NCBI GenBank assembly: GCA_035651055.1
Contig: DASRGK010000023.1
Location: 1-54,386, forward strand
Direction: 5' to 3'
From: JAFKKF01 sp035651055
GTDB taxonomy: Bacteria > Pseudomonadota > Alphaproteobacteria > Rhizobiales > Kaistiaceae
Length of the DNA stretch: 54,386 nt
The translations under genes were made by a program, and so were the position numbers. A model generated the notes under the pieces. It searched no databases. It was not told the origin of the DNA and saw only the letters and a program-made list of their open reading frames with translations. Every line of letters starts with the position of its first letter. Within the stretch, counting starts at the first letter, position 1. Positions 1-7,486 of this stretch are shown piece by piece.

Positions 1-450
1 AACCCGCAGACCACGACCGGACACGACCCGCTGAAGGGCGAAAACGGCTGGACCGAGGTTGCTCCGACCTTCACCAACGACGATATCGCAACCGCAAACC
101 AGCAGTTCGCCGACGTTCTGGCGGCAAACCCCGACCTGTCGGCTTATGTCCTGCTTGGCGGCTGGGCGCAGCAGGGCTGCCAGGCGTTCAATGCCACCGG
201 CAAGCAGTATGATGCGCGCTTCAAGGACGGCAGCCTCGTGGTTGTCGCCGGCGACACGGTTGGTTGCCAGCTCGACACCGTTCGCGCCGGCTACAGCCAG
301 GTGAACGTCGGACAGCGGCCGTACCAGATGGGCCATGACGCTCCGAGCATCATGATCGACATCATCAACGGCAAGTCGGTCGCCAATCCGATGTATACCG
401 GCCTCGACGAATGCACGAAGGAAAACGTCGACAAGTGCGTCAGCGGCTAG
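1..450 (+). CDS. Sugar-type ABC transporter periplasmic binding protein (C-terminal part)
   Basis: The reading frame is open from the first base and ends at a TAG at 448-450, so only the last 149 residues are in the window. The visible part reads like the second lobe of a periplasmic-binding-protein type 1 / RbsB-type protein: a segment with YVLLGGWAQQG, a strand with VVVAGDT, then the hinge-proximal GQRPYQMG motif typical of this family. Such proteins capture a sugar or related small solute in the periplasm and deliver it to a membrane permease. Two Cys near the C-terminus (DECTKENVDKC) could form a disulfide. The permease and main ATPase would be expected upstream, outside the window. The substrate cannot be told. 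Confidence 0.8.
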   Translation, partial: NPQTTTGHDPLKGENGWTEVAPTFTNDDIATANQQFADVLAANPDLSAYVLLGGWAQQGCQAFNATGKQYDARFKDGSLVVVAGDTVGCQLDTVRAGYSQVNVGQRPYQMGHDAPSIMIDIINGKSVANPMYTGLDECTKENVDKCVSG

Positions 451-496
451 GGCTACGCCCATAGCAGGAGCCCGGCATCGCCGGAATGCTGAAATG

Positions 497-526
497 AGGA
501 GGCGCCGAAGATGGCGCCTCCTTTTT
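497..526 (+). terminator. Rho-independent terminator after the binding-protein gene
   Basis: A perfect 9-bp stem (498-506 with 513-521, GGAGGCGCC/GGCGCCTCC) with a 6-base loop is followed directly by five T residues. An A-T pair at 497/522 extends it. It lies 47 bases after the stop codon of the binding-protein gene, so the ATPase at 840 is probably transcribed separately. Confidence 0.85.
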
Positions 527-839
527 CTTTCCGGGGCAGCGCAGGGCCGCAGAGGCGCGAGACGTGGTGCGAGGGCGGCACCCCAGCGGCATCATTCCGT
601 CGCGAGCGGCGCGCAACCGGTCGTCTGCAGAATCGTCGTACCAATAAGGCCAGCGCTCGGCTGATCTTCAGACAGCAGCGCAACCCGCCGCCTGTCGCGA
701 ACCGCACCAGAACTCCGGCCGGGCACACACATGCGCTGGCCTCATTCGCCGACCTTCCGGTCAGCCAGCGTTTCGATACTCGTGCTACGATATTCGGGTC
801 GTCATACCGGGGGGCGACGGAACTGGGGATGTCTCGCGC
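527..839. other. Intergenic stretch, no gene recognised
   Basis: Between the terminator and the ATPase start I see no convincing protein, RNA or repeat on either strand. It presumably carries the promoter for the ATPase-modE pair, but no clear -35/-10 pair could be picked by eye. Confidence 0.4.
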
Positions 840-1589
840 GTGATCCTTGAACTGATCGCAATCGGCAGGAATTTCAGGGCTGTGACCGCGCTCTCCGACG
901 TTTCGCTTTCGGTCGCGGCGGGCGAAGTCGTCGTCCTCATGGGCGAGAACGGTTCGGGCAAGTCGACGCTCCTCCGGATCGCCGGCGGCGACCTTCTGCC
1001 GAGCAGCGGCAGCATCCGTTTCCGCGGACGCGATGCGCCCTACCGCTCGGCCGCGGAAGCCCGCGCCGCCGGCGTCGAACTGGTCGGCCAGGAGCCCGCG
1101 CTCTGCGACAACCTGTCGGCGGCGGCGAACATCTTCCTCGGTCGGGAACTGAAGCGCGGCGTCGGTCCGGTCCGCATCGTCGACACGGCGGCGATGGACC
1201 GGCGGGCGCGACAGATGCTCGCCGCGATCGGTTCCGGCGTTCCGAGCGGCCGCCGCGCCGCCGCCATGTCGGCCGGCGAGCGCCGCGTCGTGGCACTCGC
1301 CCGCGCCGAGGTGGCGCGCCCCGTCCTTCTCCTCCTCGACGAGCCGACCGCGGCGCTCGCCGTCGCGCAGGCGGCGAAGGTCCTCGACCTCGCCCGGGCA
1401 TTTCGCGACGCCGGCACCGCGATCCTGATCGCCAGCCACAACGTCGAGGAAGCCTTTGCGATCGCCGACCGCGTCGTCATATTGCGACGAGGTACCAAGA
1501 TCGCCGACCGGGCGATTGGCATCACGTCGCGGGACGAGATCGCGGCGCTGATCGGGGCGGCGGCGCCGGCGGCCAGGATCCCCGCATGA
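840..1589 (+). CDS. Half-size sugar-type ABC transporter ATPase
   Basis: This 249-residue protein has a Walker A motif GENGSGKST at residues 35-43, a Walker B VLLLLDEP near residue 162-169 and a degenerate signature MSAGE at 143-147. That signature resembles the LSVGE-like form of the N-terminal half of RbsA/MglA sugar ATPases rather than the usual LSGGQ. RbsA-type proteins have two ATPase halves. This one has a single half, as FrcA-type proteins do. It starts at GTG (840). Its stop overlaps the ATG of the modE-like gene by 4 bases, implying translational coupling. No permease lies beside it. It could serve the sugar transporter that ends at 450, or work with an unlinked permease. The function is inferred from the family only. 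Confidence 0.75.
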   Translation: MILELIAIGRNFRAVTALSDVSLSVAAGEVVVLMGENGSGKSTLLRIAGGDLLPSSGSIRFRGRDAPYRSAAEARAAGVELVGQEPALCDNLSAAANIFLGRELKRGVGPVRIVDTAAMDRRARQMLAAIGSGVPSGRRAAAMSAGERRVVALARAEVARPVLLLLDEPTAALAVAQAAKVLDLARAFRDAGTAILIASHNVEEAFAIADRVVILRRGTKIADRAIGITSRDEIAALIGAAAPAARIPA

Positions 1590-1951
1590 CGCAGTTCGGC
1601 AACGTCAAGGAGGGCCTCCGCTTTCGCATCGTGCTGAAGCCCGGGGTGGCGATCGGGCCGGGCAAGGCGGACCTGCTCCAGGCGATCGACGAGACCGCTT
1701 CGCTCACCGCCGCGGCAGCGCGCTTCGGCATGAGCTACAAGCGCGGCTGGACGCTGGTGAAGGAGATGAACGGGGCCTTCGCCGAGCCGCTCGTCGAGAC
1801 CGAAAAGGGCGGCGCCGGCGGCGGCGGCAGCGCGACCCTCACCCGACTCGGCAAGCGCATCCTCCGCCGCTACCGCGAGATGGAGAGGGATGCGACGGCG
1901 GCGATCGAGGCGGGCATTGCCGACATGCGCCGGCATCTCGCCAAGCCGTGA
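1586..1951 (+). CDS. modE: ModE-type molybdate-responsive regulator, DNA-binding domain only
   Basis: The 121-residue product matches the N-terminal winged-helix domain of ModE/LysR-type regulators: a basic start, GKADLLQAIDETASLTAAA leading into GMSYKRGWTLVKEMN, then a wing with a Gly-rich loop (GGAGGGGSATLT) and a C-terminal dimerisation helix. Full ModE (about 260 residues) also carries two molybdate-binding MOP domains. These are absent here, so molybdate sensing would have to come from another protein or from this domain alone. It overlaps the upstream ATPase gene by 4 bases and is followed about 345 bases later by modABC, the usual ModE target. Repression of modABC when molybdate is plentiful is the family expectation. 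Confidence 0.8.
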   Translation: MTQFGNVKEGLRFRIVLKPGVAIGPGKADLLQAIDETASLTAAAARFGMSYKRGWTLVKEMNGAFAEPLVETEKGGAGGGGSATLTRLGKRILRRYREMERDATAAIEAGIADMRRHLAKP

Positions 1952-2032
1952 CCCGCACCGGCCCGACGCCGGAACCGGCCGGCCCGGCGCCCGTTTAGAT
2001 CGGTCGCGATTTTCCCCGAGGAGAAGACCCGC

Positions 2033-2233
2033 GTTGCGGATGTACTCGTCCGATGTCCCCGGACCGGCAACGACGTGCCGGTCGGCATTGAGATGGACCG
2101 GGATACCTGGGACCGGCTCCCGGTGATCCTCTCCCGCTTCCGCTGTCCGGCCTGCGGCCAGGAGCACGTCTGGTCGAAGACCTATGCCCGCTACCAGTCG
2201 AGCGGCGGGCCGGCGAACCGGCAGCAGGGTTGA
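2033..2233 (+). CDS. Small zinc-ribbon-like protein with no standard start codon
   Basis: A frame ending in TGA at 2231-2233 encodes a compact protein-like sequence with VRCPRTGNDVPVGIEMDRD and then RFRCPACGQEHVWSK. The two Cys-containing knuckles (RCP and CPAC) suggest a small zinc ribbon. No ATG, GTG or TTG precedes the conserved part in this frame: the first ATG (2093) would remove the first Cys. A GAGGAG at 2018-2023 sits at ribosome-binding distance from 2030-2034, and a TTG and an ATG lie there in another frame (2034, 2040). A start at an unusual codon (GTT, 2033) or a one-base frameshift near the start both fit. The same frame is open back to the modE stop codon. The left boundary is approximate. 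Confidence 0.5.
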   Translation, partial: VADVLVRCPRTGNDVPVGIEMDRDTWDRLPVILSRFRCPACGQEHVWSKTYARYQSSGGPANRQQG

Positions 2234-2260
2234 TCTCGGACGCCCCCTCTGGTCTGATGG

Positions 2261-2288
2261 CTCGATATTCCCAATGGAACATATCGAG
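2261..2288. promoter_or_regulatory. Candidate ModE operator (Mo-box) before modA
   Basis: A perfect 8-bp inverted repeat, CTCGATAT (2261-2268) and ATATCGAG (2281-2288), is separated by 12 bases and ends 8 bases before the modA ATG. Known Mo-boxes are A/T-rich dyads with TATA-like cores flanked by CG; this fits in type but not exactly in sequence. An outer repeat, TGGCTCG (2258-2264) and CGAGCCA (2291-2297), could also fold the leader into a hairpin over the ribosome-binding site. Confidence 0.6.
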
Positions 2289-2296
2289 GCCGAGCC

Positions 2297-3088
2297 ATGC
2301 GCCGCCGCATCCTTCCTTGCGCCGTCCTGTCGGCGCTCCTGGTCGCGGCGCCGGCCGGCCCGACGCCCGCCATCGCCGCCGATAACGTCGTCGTTTTCGC
2401 CGCGGCAAGCCTGAAGAACGCGCTCGACGATGTTGCCGACGCCTACAAGGCCGAGACCGGCAGGGCGGTGACGGTGAATTATGCCGCCAGTTCGGCGCTG
2501 GCCAGGCAGATCGAAGCCGGGGCGCCGGCCGACATCTTCTTCTCCGCCGATCTCGACTGGATGGACTACCTCCAGACCAGGAACCTCATCGACCCGGCCA
2601 CGCGGAAGACGCTCCTCGGCAACCGGCTGGTGATCGTGGCGCCGAGGGATTCGGCGGCGCGGATCGACATCGCCGCCGGGATGGACCTCGCCGGCCTGCT
2701 CGGGGCCGACGGGCGGATCGCGATGGCCAATGTCGATTCGGTGCCGGCCGGCAAATATGCCAAGGCGGCACTGACCAGGCTCGGCGTATGGGACCGGGTC
2801 TCGGCCCGGGTCGTCCAGGCCGACAATGTGCGCGCCGCCCTCGCCTTCGTCGCGAGGGGCGAGGCGCCGCTCGGCATCGTCTATCGAAGCGACGCCATGG
2901 CCGAGCCCGGCGTGCGGGTGCTCGGCGTGTTCCCGGAGGAAAGCCACCCGCCGATCGTCTATCCGGTGGCGCTGACCGCCGGCGCGAGGAACGCCGACGC
3001 CGGGGCGTTCCTGCGTTATCTCGAATCGGACAAAGCGAGGCCGCTCTACGAGAAGCAGGGTTTCACGTTCGTCGGCGCGGGTTCCTGA
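2297..3088 (+). CDS. modA: Molybdate ABC transporter periplasmic binding protein
   Basis: This 263-residue protein has a cleavable signal peptide (about residues 1-27, ending AIAA). The mature part shows the ModA pattern: VVVFAAASLKNALDDVADAY, then a Ser-rich oxyanion-binding segment NYAASSALARQIE, then ADIFFSADLDWMDYL, and later ANVDSVPAGKYAKAAL. It binds molybdate or tungstate in the periplasm and hands it to ModB. It is the first gene of modABC; modB follows after 29 bases. The ATG at 2297 gives the signal peptide in the right place, and a dyad likely to bind ModE sits immediately upstream. Confidence 0.95.
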   Translation: MRRRILPCAVLSALLVAAPAGPTPAIAADNVVVFAAASLKNALDDVADAYKAETGRAVTVNYAASSALARQIEAGAPADIFFSADLDWMDYLQTRNLIDPATRKTLLGNRLVIVAPRDSAARIDIAAGMDLAGLLGADGRIAMANVDSVPAGKYAKAALTRLGVWDRVSARVVQADNVRAALAFVARGEAPLGIVYRSDAMAEPGVRVLGVFPEESHPPIVYPVALTAGARNADAGAFLRYLESDKARPLYEKQGFTFVGAGS

Positions 3089-3117
3089 ACCGGGGCGGGG
3101 CGGCAGGCCGAGGCGGG

Positions 3118-3816
3118 ATGTTCGACGCGCTCACACCCGACGAATGGACCGCCATCGCCCTCAGCCTCCGGGTCGCGGTCGCCGCTACGCTCGCCGCCCT
3201 GCCCATCGGCCTCGCCTTCGCCTTCCTGCTCGCCCGCGCCCGTTTTCCCGGCCGCCCCCTCGCCGACGGGCTGATCCACCTGCCGCTGGTGATGCCGCCG
3301 GTCGTCACCGGCTACCTGCTTCTCATCCTTTTCGGCCGGCGCGGACCGATCGGGGCGTTCCTCGAACAGACGTTCGGAATCGTGCTCGCCTTCCGCTGGA
3401 CCGGCGCCGCGCTCGCCTCGGCGATCATGGGCCTGCCGCTGATGGTCCGGGCGATGCGCCTGTCGCTGGAGGCCGTCGACCGCCGGCTTGAGGCGGCCGC
3501 GGAGACGCTCGGCGCGCCCCGCCTGCGGATTCTGGCGACAATCACCCTCCCCCTCATGCTTCCCGGCATCCTCGCCGGCCTGGTGCTTTGCTTTGCGCGC
3601 GCCCTCGGCGAATTCGGCGCGACCATAACCTTCGTTGGCAACATCCCCGGCGTGACGCAGACCATTCCCTCGGCGATCTACACCTATACACAGGTGCCGG
3701 GCGGCGACGCCGGGGCGCTGCGGCTCACCGCGATCGCGGTCGCCATCGCCTTCGTAGCGCTCGTCGCCTCGGAAATTCTGGCGCGTCGGGTCGCCCGCCG
3801 CATGGCCGGGCCATGA
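3118..3816 (+). CDS. modB: Molybdate ABC transporter permease
   Basis: A 232-residue, strongly hydrophobic protein with about five membrane helices and the inner-membrane permease loop ETLGAPRLRILATITLPL followed by GFGLVLCFARALGEFGAT-type sequence (here GLVLCFARALGEFGAT), the EAA coupling motif that contacts ModC. Its length matches ModB. I chose ATG 3118, 29 bases after modA. The frame is open further upstream, but that part overlaps modA and does not look like a permease. The stop overlaps the modC ATG by 4 bases, so modB and modC are translationally coupled. Confidence 0.95.
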   Translation: MFDALTPDEWTAIALSLRVAVAATLAALPIGLAFAFLLARARFPGRPLADGLIHLPLVMPPVVTGYLLLILFGRRGPIGAFLEQTFGIVLAFRWTGAALASAIMGLPLMVRAMRLSLEAVDRRLEAAAETLGAPRLRILATITLPLMLPGILAGLVLCFARALGEFGATITFVGNIPGVTQTIPSAIYTYTQVPGGDAGALRLTAIAVAIAFVALVASEILARRVARRMAGP

Positions 3817-4892
3817 CGCTCAGTGTCGACATCGGCCACCGCGCCGGCACGTTCGACCTCACCGCGAAATTCGAGAGCGGCGGCCGCGTCACCGCGCTGT
3901 TCGGCCGCTCCGGCGCGGGCAAGACCACGCTCGTCAACCTCGTCGCCGGACTGCTCAGACCGGCGCGCGGACGGATCGCGGTCGATGGCGCCGTGCTCTT
4001 CGACGCCACCGCCGGCATCGACGTTCCGACGCGCCGCCGCCAGATCGGCTACGTCTTCCAGGAGGGCCGCCTCTTCCCGCACTACACCGTGCGCGGCAAC
4101 CTCCTCTACGGCGCCGGCCACGCCGGACGGGCGGCCCTCGCCGAGATCGCCGACCTCCTCGGCATCGCCGCGCTCCTCGACCGCCGCCCGGCGACCCTTT
4201 CGGGCGGCGAGAAGCAGCGGGTCGCGATCGGCCGCGCCCTCCTTGCCGAGCCGCGCATCCTCCTCATGGACGAGCCGCTCGCCTCGCTCGACGAAGCGCG
4301 GCGGGCGGAGATCCTTCCCTACATCGAACGTCTGCGCGACGAGATGCGGCTGCCCATCGTCTATGTCAGCCACGACATGGACGAGGTCGCCCGCCTCGCC
4401 GACACGCTCGTCCTCCTGTCCGCCGGCAGGGTCGTCGCGAGCGGGCCCGTCAACGATGTCCTCGCCCGCCTCGATCTCGCCGAGGAAACCGGACGGGCGG
4501 AGATGAGCGTCGTTCTGGTCGGACGGGTGGCGAGCTTCGACGCGGCAAGCGGAACCGCGAGCCTCGACCATCCGGCCGGCCGGCTGAGCGTGCCGATGCA
4601 GGCCGCGCGGCCGGGCGAGGAGGTGCGCCTCCGCATCCGCGCCCGCGACGTGGCGCTGGCCGTGGGCGAGACCGGGCTCATCTCGATCCGCAACCGGCTC
4701 GCCGGAACCGTTACCGGGATCGCGGCAGGACCGCCGCCCACGGTCAATGTCCGGCTGGACATCGGCGGCTCGCCGCTGCTTGCCGCGATCACCCGGGAAG
4801 CCGCCGACGCGCTCGGTCTGGCGGTCGGCCGCCCGGTCACGGCGCTCGTCAAATCCGCTGCCCTCGAACGTCCGCCGAACCGCGCAGCGTAG
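3813..4892 (+). CDS. modC: Molybdate ABC transporter ATPase with C-terminal TOBE/MOP domain
   Basis: The 359-residue protein has Walker A FGRSGAGKTT (residues 30-39), Q-loop FQEGRLFPHYTV, signature LSGGEKQRVAIGRALL (129-144), Walker B ILLMDEP (149-155) and H-loop YVSHDMDE. After about residue 285 comes a MOP/TOBE region with SIRNRLAGTVTGI, which in ModC proteins binds molybdate and regulates transport. It powers ModB and completes the modABC operon. Start ATG 3813 overlaps the modB stop, which fixes the start. Confidence 0.95.
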   Translation: MTLSVDIGHRAGTFDLTAKFESGGRVTALFGRSGAGKTTLVNLVAGLLRPARGRIAVDGAVLFDATAGIDVPTRRRQIGYVFQEGRLFPHYTVRGNLLYGAGHAGRAALAEIADLLGIAALLDRRPATLSGGEKQRVAIGRALLAEPRILLMDEPLASLDEARRAEILPYIERLRDEMRLPIVYVSHDMDEVARLADTLVLLSAGRVVASGPVNDVLARLDLAEETGRAEMSVVLVGRVASFDAASGTASLDHPAGRLSVPMQAARPGEEVRLRIRARDVALAVGETGLISIRNRLAGTVTGIAAGPPPTVNVRLDIGGSPLLAAITREAADALGLAVGRPVTALVKSAALERPPNRAA

Positions 4893-4950
4893 CTTTTCTT
4901 TCATCCGCGGAGGCGTAGAATGCGCCGCGGTGGCGGGGGAGTCTCCGGAA

Positions 4951-5622
4951 ATGCCGAAGGCAAGCCGGTCGGCTTGGGCAACGCGGGCGCTGATAGGGCT
5001 GGCCGTGACCGTGGCCGCCGTGCCGGTCGGCGCCGATGTCCGCTCCTCCACCGAGATGCGCGATTACAGGGTCAGCGGGACATCGGCCGCCAGCCTCGTC
5101 AGCTTCATGCGCAACAACCCGTTCCACGGCGACCGCGGCGCGGCCGTGGCCAACATCCGGCCGAGCTACTCGCTCTCCGTCCTCACCAAGGACGAGGGCC
5201 GCGACGGAATCTGCCAGACCCAAAAGGTCGACGTGAATATCCGCTTCGTGATGACGCTGCCGAAGGCGACCAATGCCCTCTCCGGCGGGACGAAAAACGC
5301 CTGGAACGGCTTTGTCGCCTTCGCCCGCAAGCATGAGGAAACGCACCGCGGCATCTACCTCGACTGCGCCAACGATTTCATCAAGCAGGCGATGAAGATG
5401 ACCTCGGCGACCGGGTGCTTCGCCCTGCAGGCGAACATCCGCCGGCTGTTCGAGGCGCAGAAGCGAAGCTGCGACGCCAGGCAGCTCGCCTTCGACCGCC
5501 GCGACTACCGCCGCGTCTTCGGCCTGAGCCTCTTCGCGATGGCCAAGTATCCGGTGAGCGCGAAGCCGGCCAAGGTTTCCGCAGGGAAACCGGCCGGCTC
5601 CCGTTCGATGATCGGCCCCTGA
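4951..5622 (+). CDS. DUF922-type exported putative zinc protease
   Basis: The 223-residue protein begins with a hydrophobic export segment (about residues 11-29, ending VGA). It carries an HEETH zinc-binding motif at 128-132, inside FARKHEETHRGIY, matching the HExxH of the DUF922 family of predicted secreted Zn-dependent proteases. Cys residues at about 88, 146 and 157 could form disulfides in the periplasm. The upstream GGGGGA near 4935-4940 supports ATG 4951. It follows modC by 58 bases but has no known link to molybdate. Its stop abuts the stop of the convergent rlpA-like gene without a gap. The substrate is unknown. Confidence 0.75.
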   Translation: MPKASRSAWATRALIGLAVTVAAVPVGADVRSSTEMRDYRVSGTSAASLVSFMRNNPFHGDRGAAVANIRPSYSLSVLTKDEGRDGICQTQKVDVNIRFVMTLPKATNALSGGTKNAWNGFVAFARKHEETHRGIYLDCANDFIKQAMKMTSATGCFALQANIRRLFEAQKRSCDARQLAFDRRDYRRVFGLSLFAMAKYPVSAKPAKVSAGKPAGSRSMIGP

Positions 5623-6021
5623 CTAGCAGCCGCCGGCAAGCTGACCGGTACGGCCGACGACGGTGATCCGCACGTTGGCGATGCCGGTGGCGACGAGGCC
5701 GATGCGCTCGGCTGCCGCCTTGGTCACGTCGATGACGCGGCCGCGGACGAAGGGCCCGCGGTCGTTGATGCGGACCACGACCGTCTTGTGATTATTGAGG
5801 TTCTCGACCAGCACCGAAGTGCCGAACGGCAAGGTGCGATGGGCCGCGGCAAGCACCCGCGAATTCATTCTCTCGCCGCTCGCCGTCCTTACTCCGGCGC
5901 TGTACCACGAGGCCTTGCCACACTGGGCGCCTGCCTCGGCAGACTGGGTTGAAAGAAACGCTCCCGCGAAAGCTGCCGCGACAACGCAAGCGAACGCCAT
6001 TCGGCGTGGCCGATAGAACAT
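5623..6021 (-). CDS. RlpA-like double-psi beta-barrel septal ring protein
   Basis: This is a 132-residue exported protein with a signal peptide ending near QSAEAG and then one RlpA/DPBB domain. The motifs GKASWYSAG, TASGERMN, AAHRTLPFG and INDRGPF...VIDVTKAAAERIG are characteristic of the family. RlpA proteins are lytic transglycosylases or septal proteins acting on denuded peptidoglycan strands. The SPOR domain of full RlpA is missing, so septal targeting by peptidoglycan binding is not expected. The Asp of NDRGPF is the family catalytic-type residue. Its gene ends exactly at the stop of the convergent DUF922 gene. Confidence 0.88.
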   Translation of the reverse strand: MFYRPRRMAFACVVAAAFAGAFLSTQSAEAGAQCGKASWYSAGVRTASGERMNSRVLAAAHRTLPFGTSVLVENLNNHKTVVVRINDRGPFVRGRVIDVTKAAAERIGLVATGIANVRITVVGRTGQLAGGC

Positions 6022-6196
6022 TCTTCGGATTTTCCCGTCTCTGTTAACGCCGCATCGTTTCTGGTGTTGGCCCGTGCCTCACGGGCGCGGGCATTCCTGC
6101 GGCCAAATACGGCCCGAATGCGGCCCTTGCATCACCTTTCGAAACCGCTGGTTAAGCAACGTGATGAAGCGGTTTGGTGAAGCGACTTGGTAAATT

Positions 6197-6979
6197 TCAG
6201 GCAAGCCTCTGGATCAGCGCCATTGCCGCGGCCGGAGCCCGCACCTTGGCGCCGGCGATCATGTAGAGGAACACGTCGCGCTTCTTCTTCGGCACCTTGC
6301 CGCCGAGGACCGGCAGGTCCTTCGGCACGCCGCCCGCCTCCCAGGCGCGCGCCGCCGCCAGCCAGCGGTCGAGGTCGGCATCGGAATACCCGCTCCGGTT
6401 CTTCTCCTGGGTGCGCTGCAGCCGGCCGTAAACGAAATCGGCGGTCGGATCGGCGATCGCCGGGTACTCGTCCGAATCGGCGAAGACGACGGCGACGTTG
6501 TGCTGGCGGAGCAGCGCAACGAATTCCGGAACGAGGAAGCTCTCGTGGCGCACCTCGACCGCATGGCGGAGCCGGAGGCCGTTCCGCTCGGCCGGCAGGA
6601 GCGCCAGAAAGGCGGCGAAGTCCCCGGGGACGAATTTCTTGAAGGGCGCAAACTGCCAGAGCAGCGGCCCGAGCTTCGGCCCGAGTTCGAGGACGCCGCT
6701 CTTCAGGAACCAGTCGATCGCCTCGCCCGCCCCGGCAAGCTCGGCGCGATTGACCACGGCGCGGTGGCCCTTCACCGAAAAGACGAAACCCTCGGGCGTC
6801 TCGTCGCGCCATTTGGCGAAGCTCGCCGCCGACTGCGTCCGGTAGAACGTGCCGTTGATCTCGATGGTGGTGAGATGGCTGCCGGCATAGGCGAGCTCGT
6901 CGGCATGCTTGAGGCCCTCGGGATAGAACGTCCCGCGCCACGGCTCGTAGGTCCAGCCGCCGATCCCGACCCTGATCAT
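6197..6979 (-). CDS. DUF72 family protein (YecE-like)
   Basis: The 260-residue protein opens with IRVGIGGWTYEPWRGTFYPEGL and continues with TIEINGTFYR and EVRHESF, the hallmark sequences of DUF72/YecE TIM-barrel proteins. The biochemical role of the family is not established; a barrel fold with a phosphate- or metal-binding mouth is usually proposed. It lies 15 bases downstream of the 163-residue unknown gene on the same strand, so the two probably form an operon. The start ATG at 6979 gives the standard N-terminus. Confidence 0.9.
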   Translation of the reverse strand: MIRVGIGGWTYEPWRGTFYPEGLKHADELAYAGSHLTTIEINGTFYRTQSAASFAKWRDETPEGFVFSVKGHRAVVNRAELAGAGEAIDWFLKSGVLELGPKLGPLLWQFAPFKKFVPGDFAAFLALLPAERNGLRLRHAVEVRHESFLVPEFVALLRQHNVAVVFADSDEYPAIADPTADFVYGRLQRTQEKNRSGYSDADLDRWLAAARAWEAGGVPKDLPVLGGKVPKKKRDVFLYMIAGAKVRAPAAAMALIQRLA

Positions 6980-6994
6980 GATCCCGCCCTCCGT

Positions 6995-7486
6995 TCACGA
7001 TTGGCTTTCTGACGCGCCGTGTATTTCGGCGCAACCCGGAACACCTTCGCCGGGAGCGGTCCAAGCCTCGCTTGCTTTCGCAATGGTCTCTTCCCAATCC
7101 TCGTTCGCCCCATCGACGGGTTGGCCGGCCTCGAATCGGTCGAGCCGCTGCATGACCTCGGCCTCGATGTCCTTGAAGTCGCGCTGAGCGAGCTGCCGGT
7201 ACATCGCAACGTTGACCGGAGCGACGTCAGGATCCTCGCCCCGTTCGACGGCCATCTGCCATTGCTTTGCGATCACCCAGAGTATCAGCGGGCGCAACGG
7301 TTCGCGGAGCGTCTGCCAGCAGATCACCTCGCGCGTGGCGCAGCGGCCGGCGCGCCGGCACGCGCCATAGGGACACGATCGCGCAAAACCCAGCCAGGTG
7401 CAGATCGCCTGGAGCATCTGCGCGGCCCGGCGGTCGAGCGGCTCGATCCTCAGATCGGGCGGGAGTCCAGGACGGTTCTTCTTCAT
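6995..7486 (-). CDS. Conserved-looking hypothetical protein with a Cys cluster
   Basis: The 163-residue product is not recognised. It contains CTWLGFARSCPYGACRRAGRC-type sequence in its first third, with five Cys within roughly 35 residues, which may bind a metal. The remainder is helical and acidic, with no membrane segment. I chose ATG 7486 because an AAGGA lies about 9 bases upstream on this strand; a longer frame starting at 7564 lacks such a site. It is followed after 15 bases by the DUF72 gene, suggesting co-expression. Confidence 0.65.
   Translation of the reverse strand: MKKNRPGLPPDLRIEPLDRRAAQMLQAICTWLGFARSCPYGACRRAGRCATREVICWQTLREPLRPLILWVIAKQWQMAVERGEDPDVAPVNVAMYRQLAQRDFKDIEAEVMQRLDRFEAGQPVDGANEDWEETIAKASEAWTAPGEGVPGCAEIHGASESQS

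Noticed and set aside
1040..2947. Long minus-strand frame (about 635 codons) covering the ATPase, modE and modA region
   Set aside because: It is antisense to genes with clear family motifs on the plus strand and shows none of its own.
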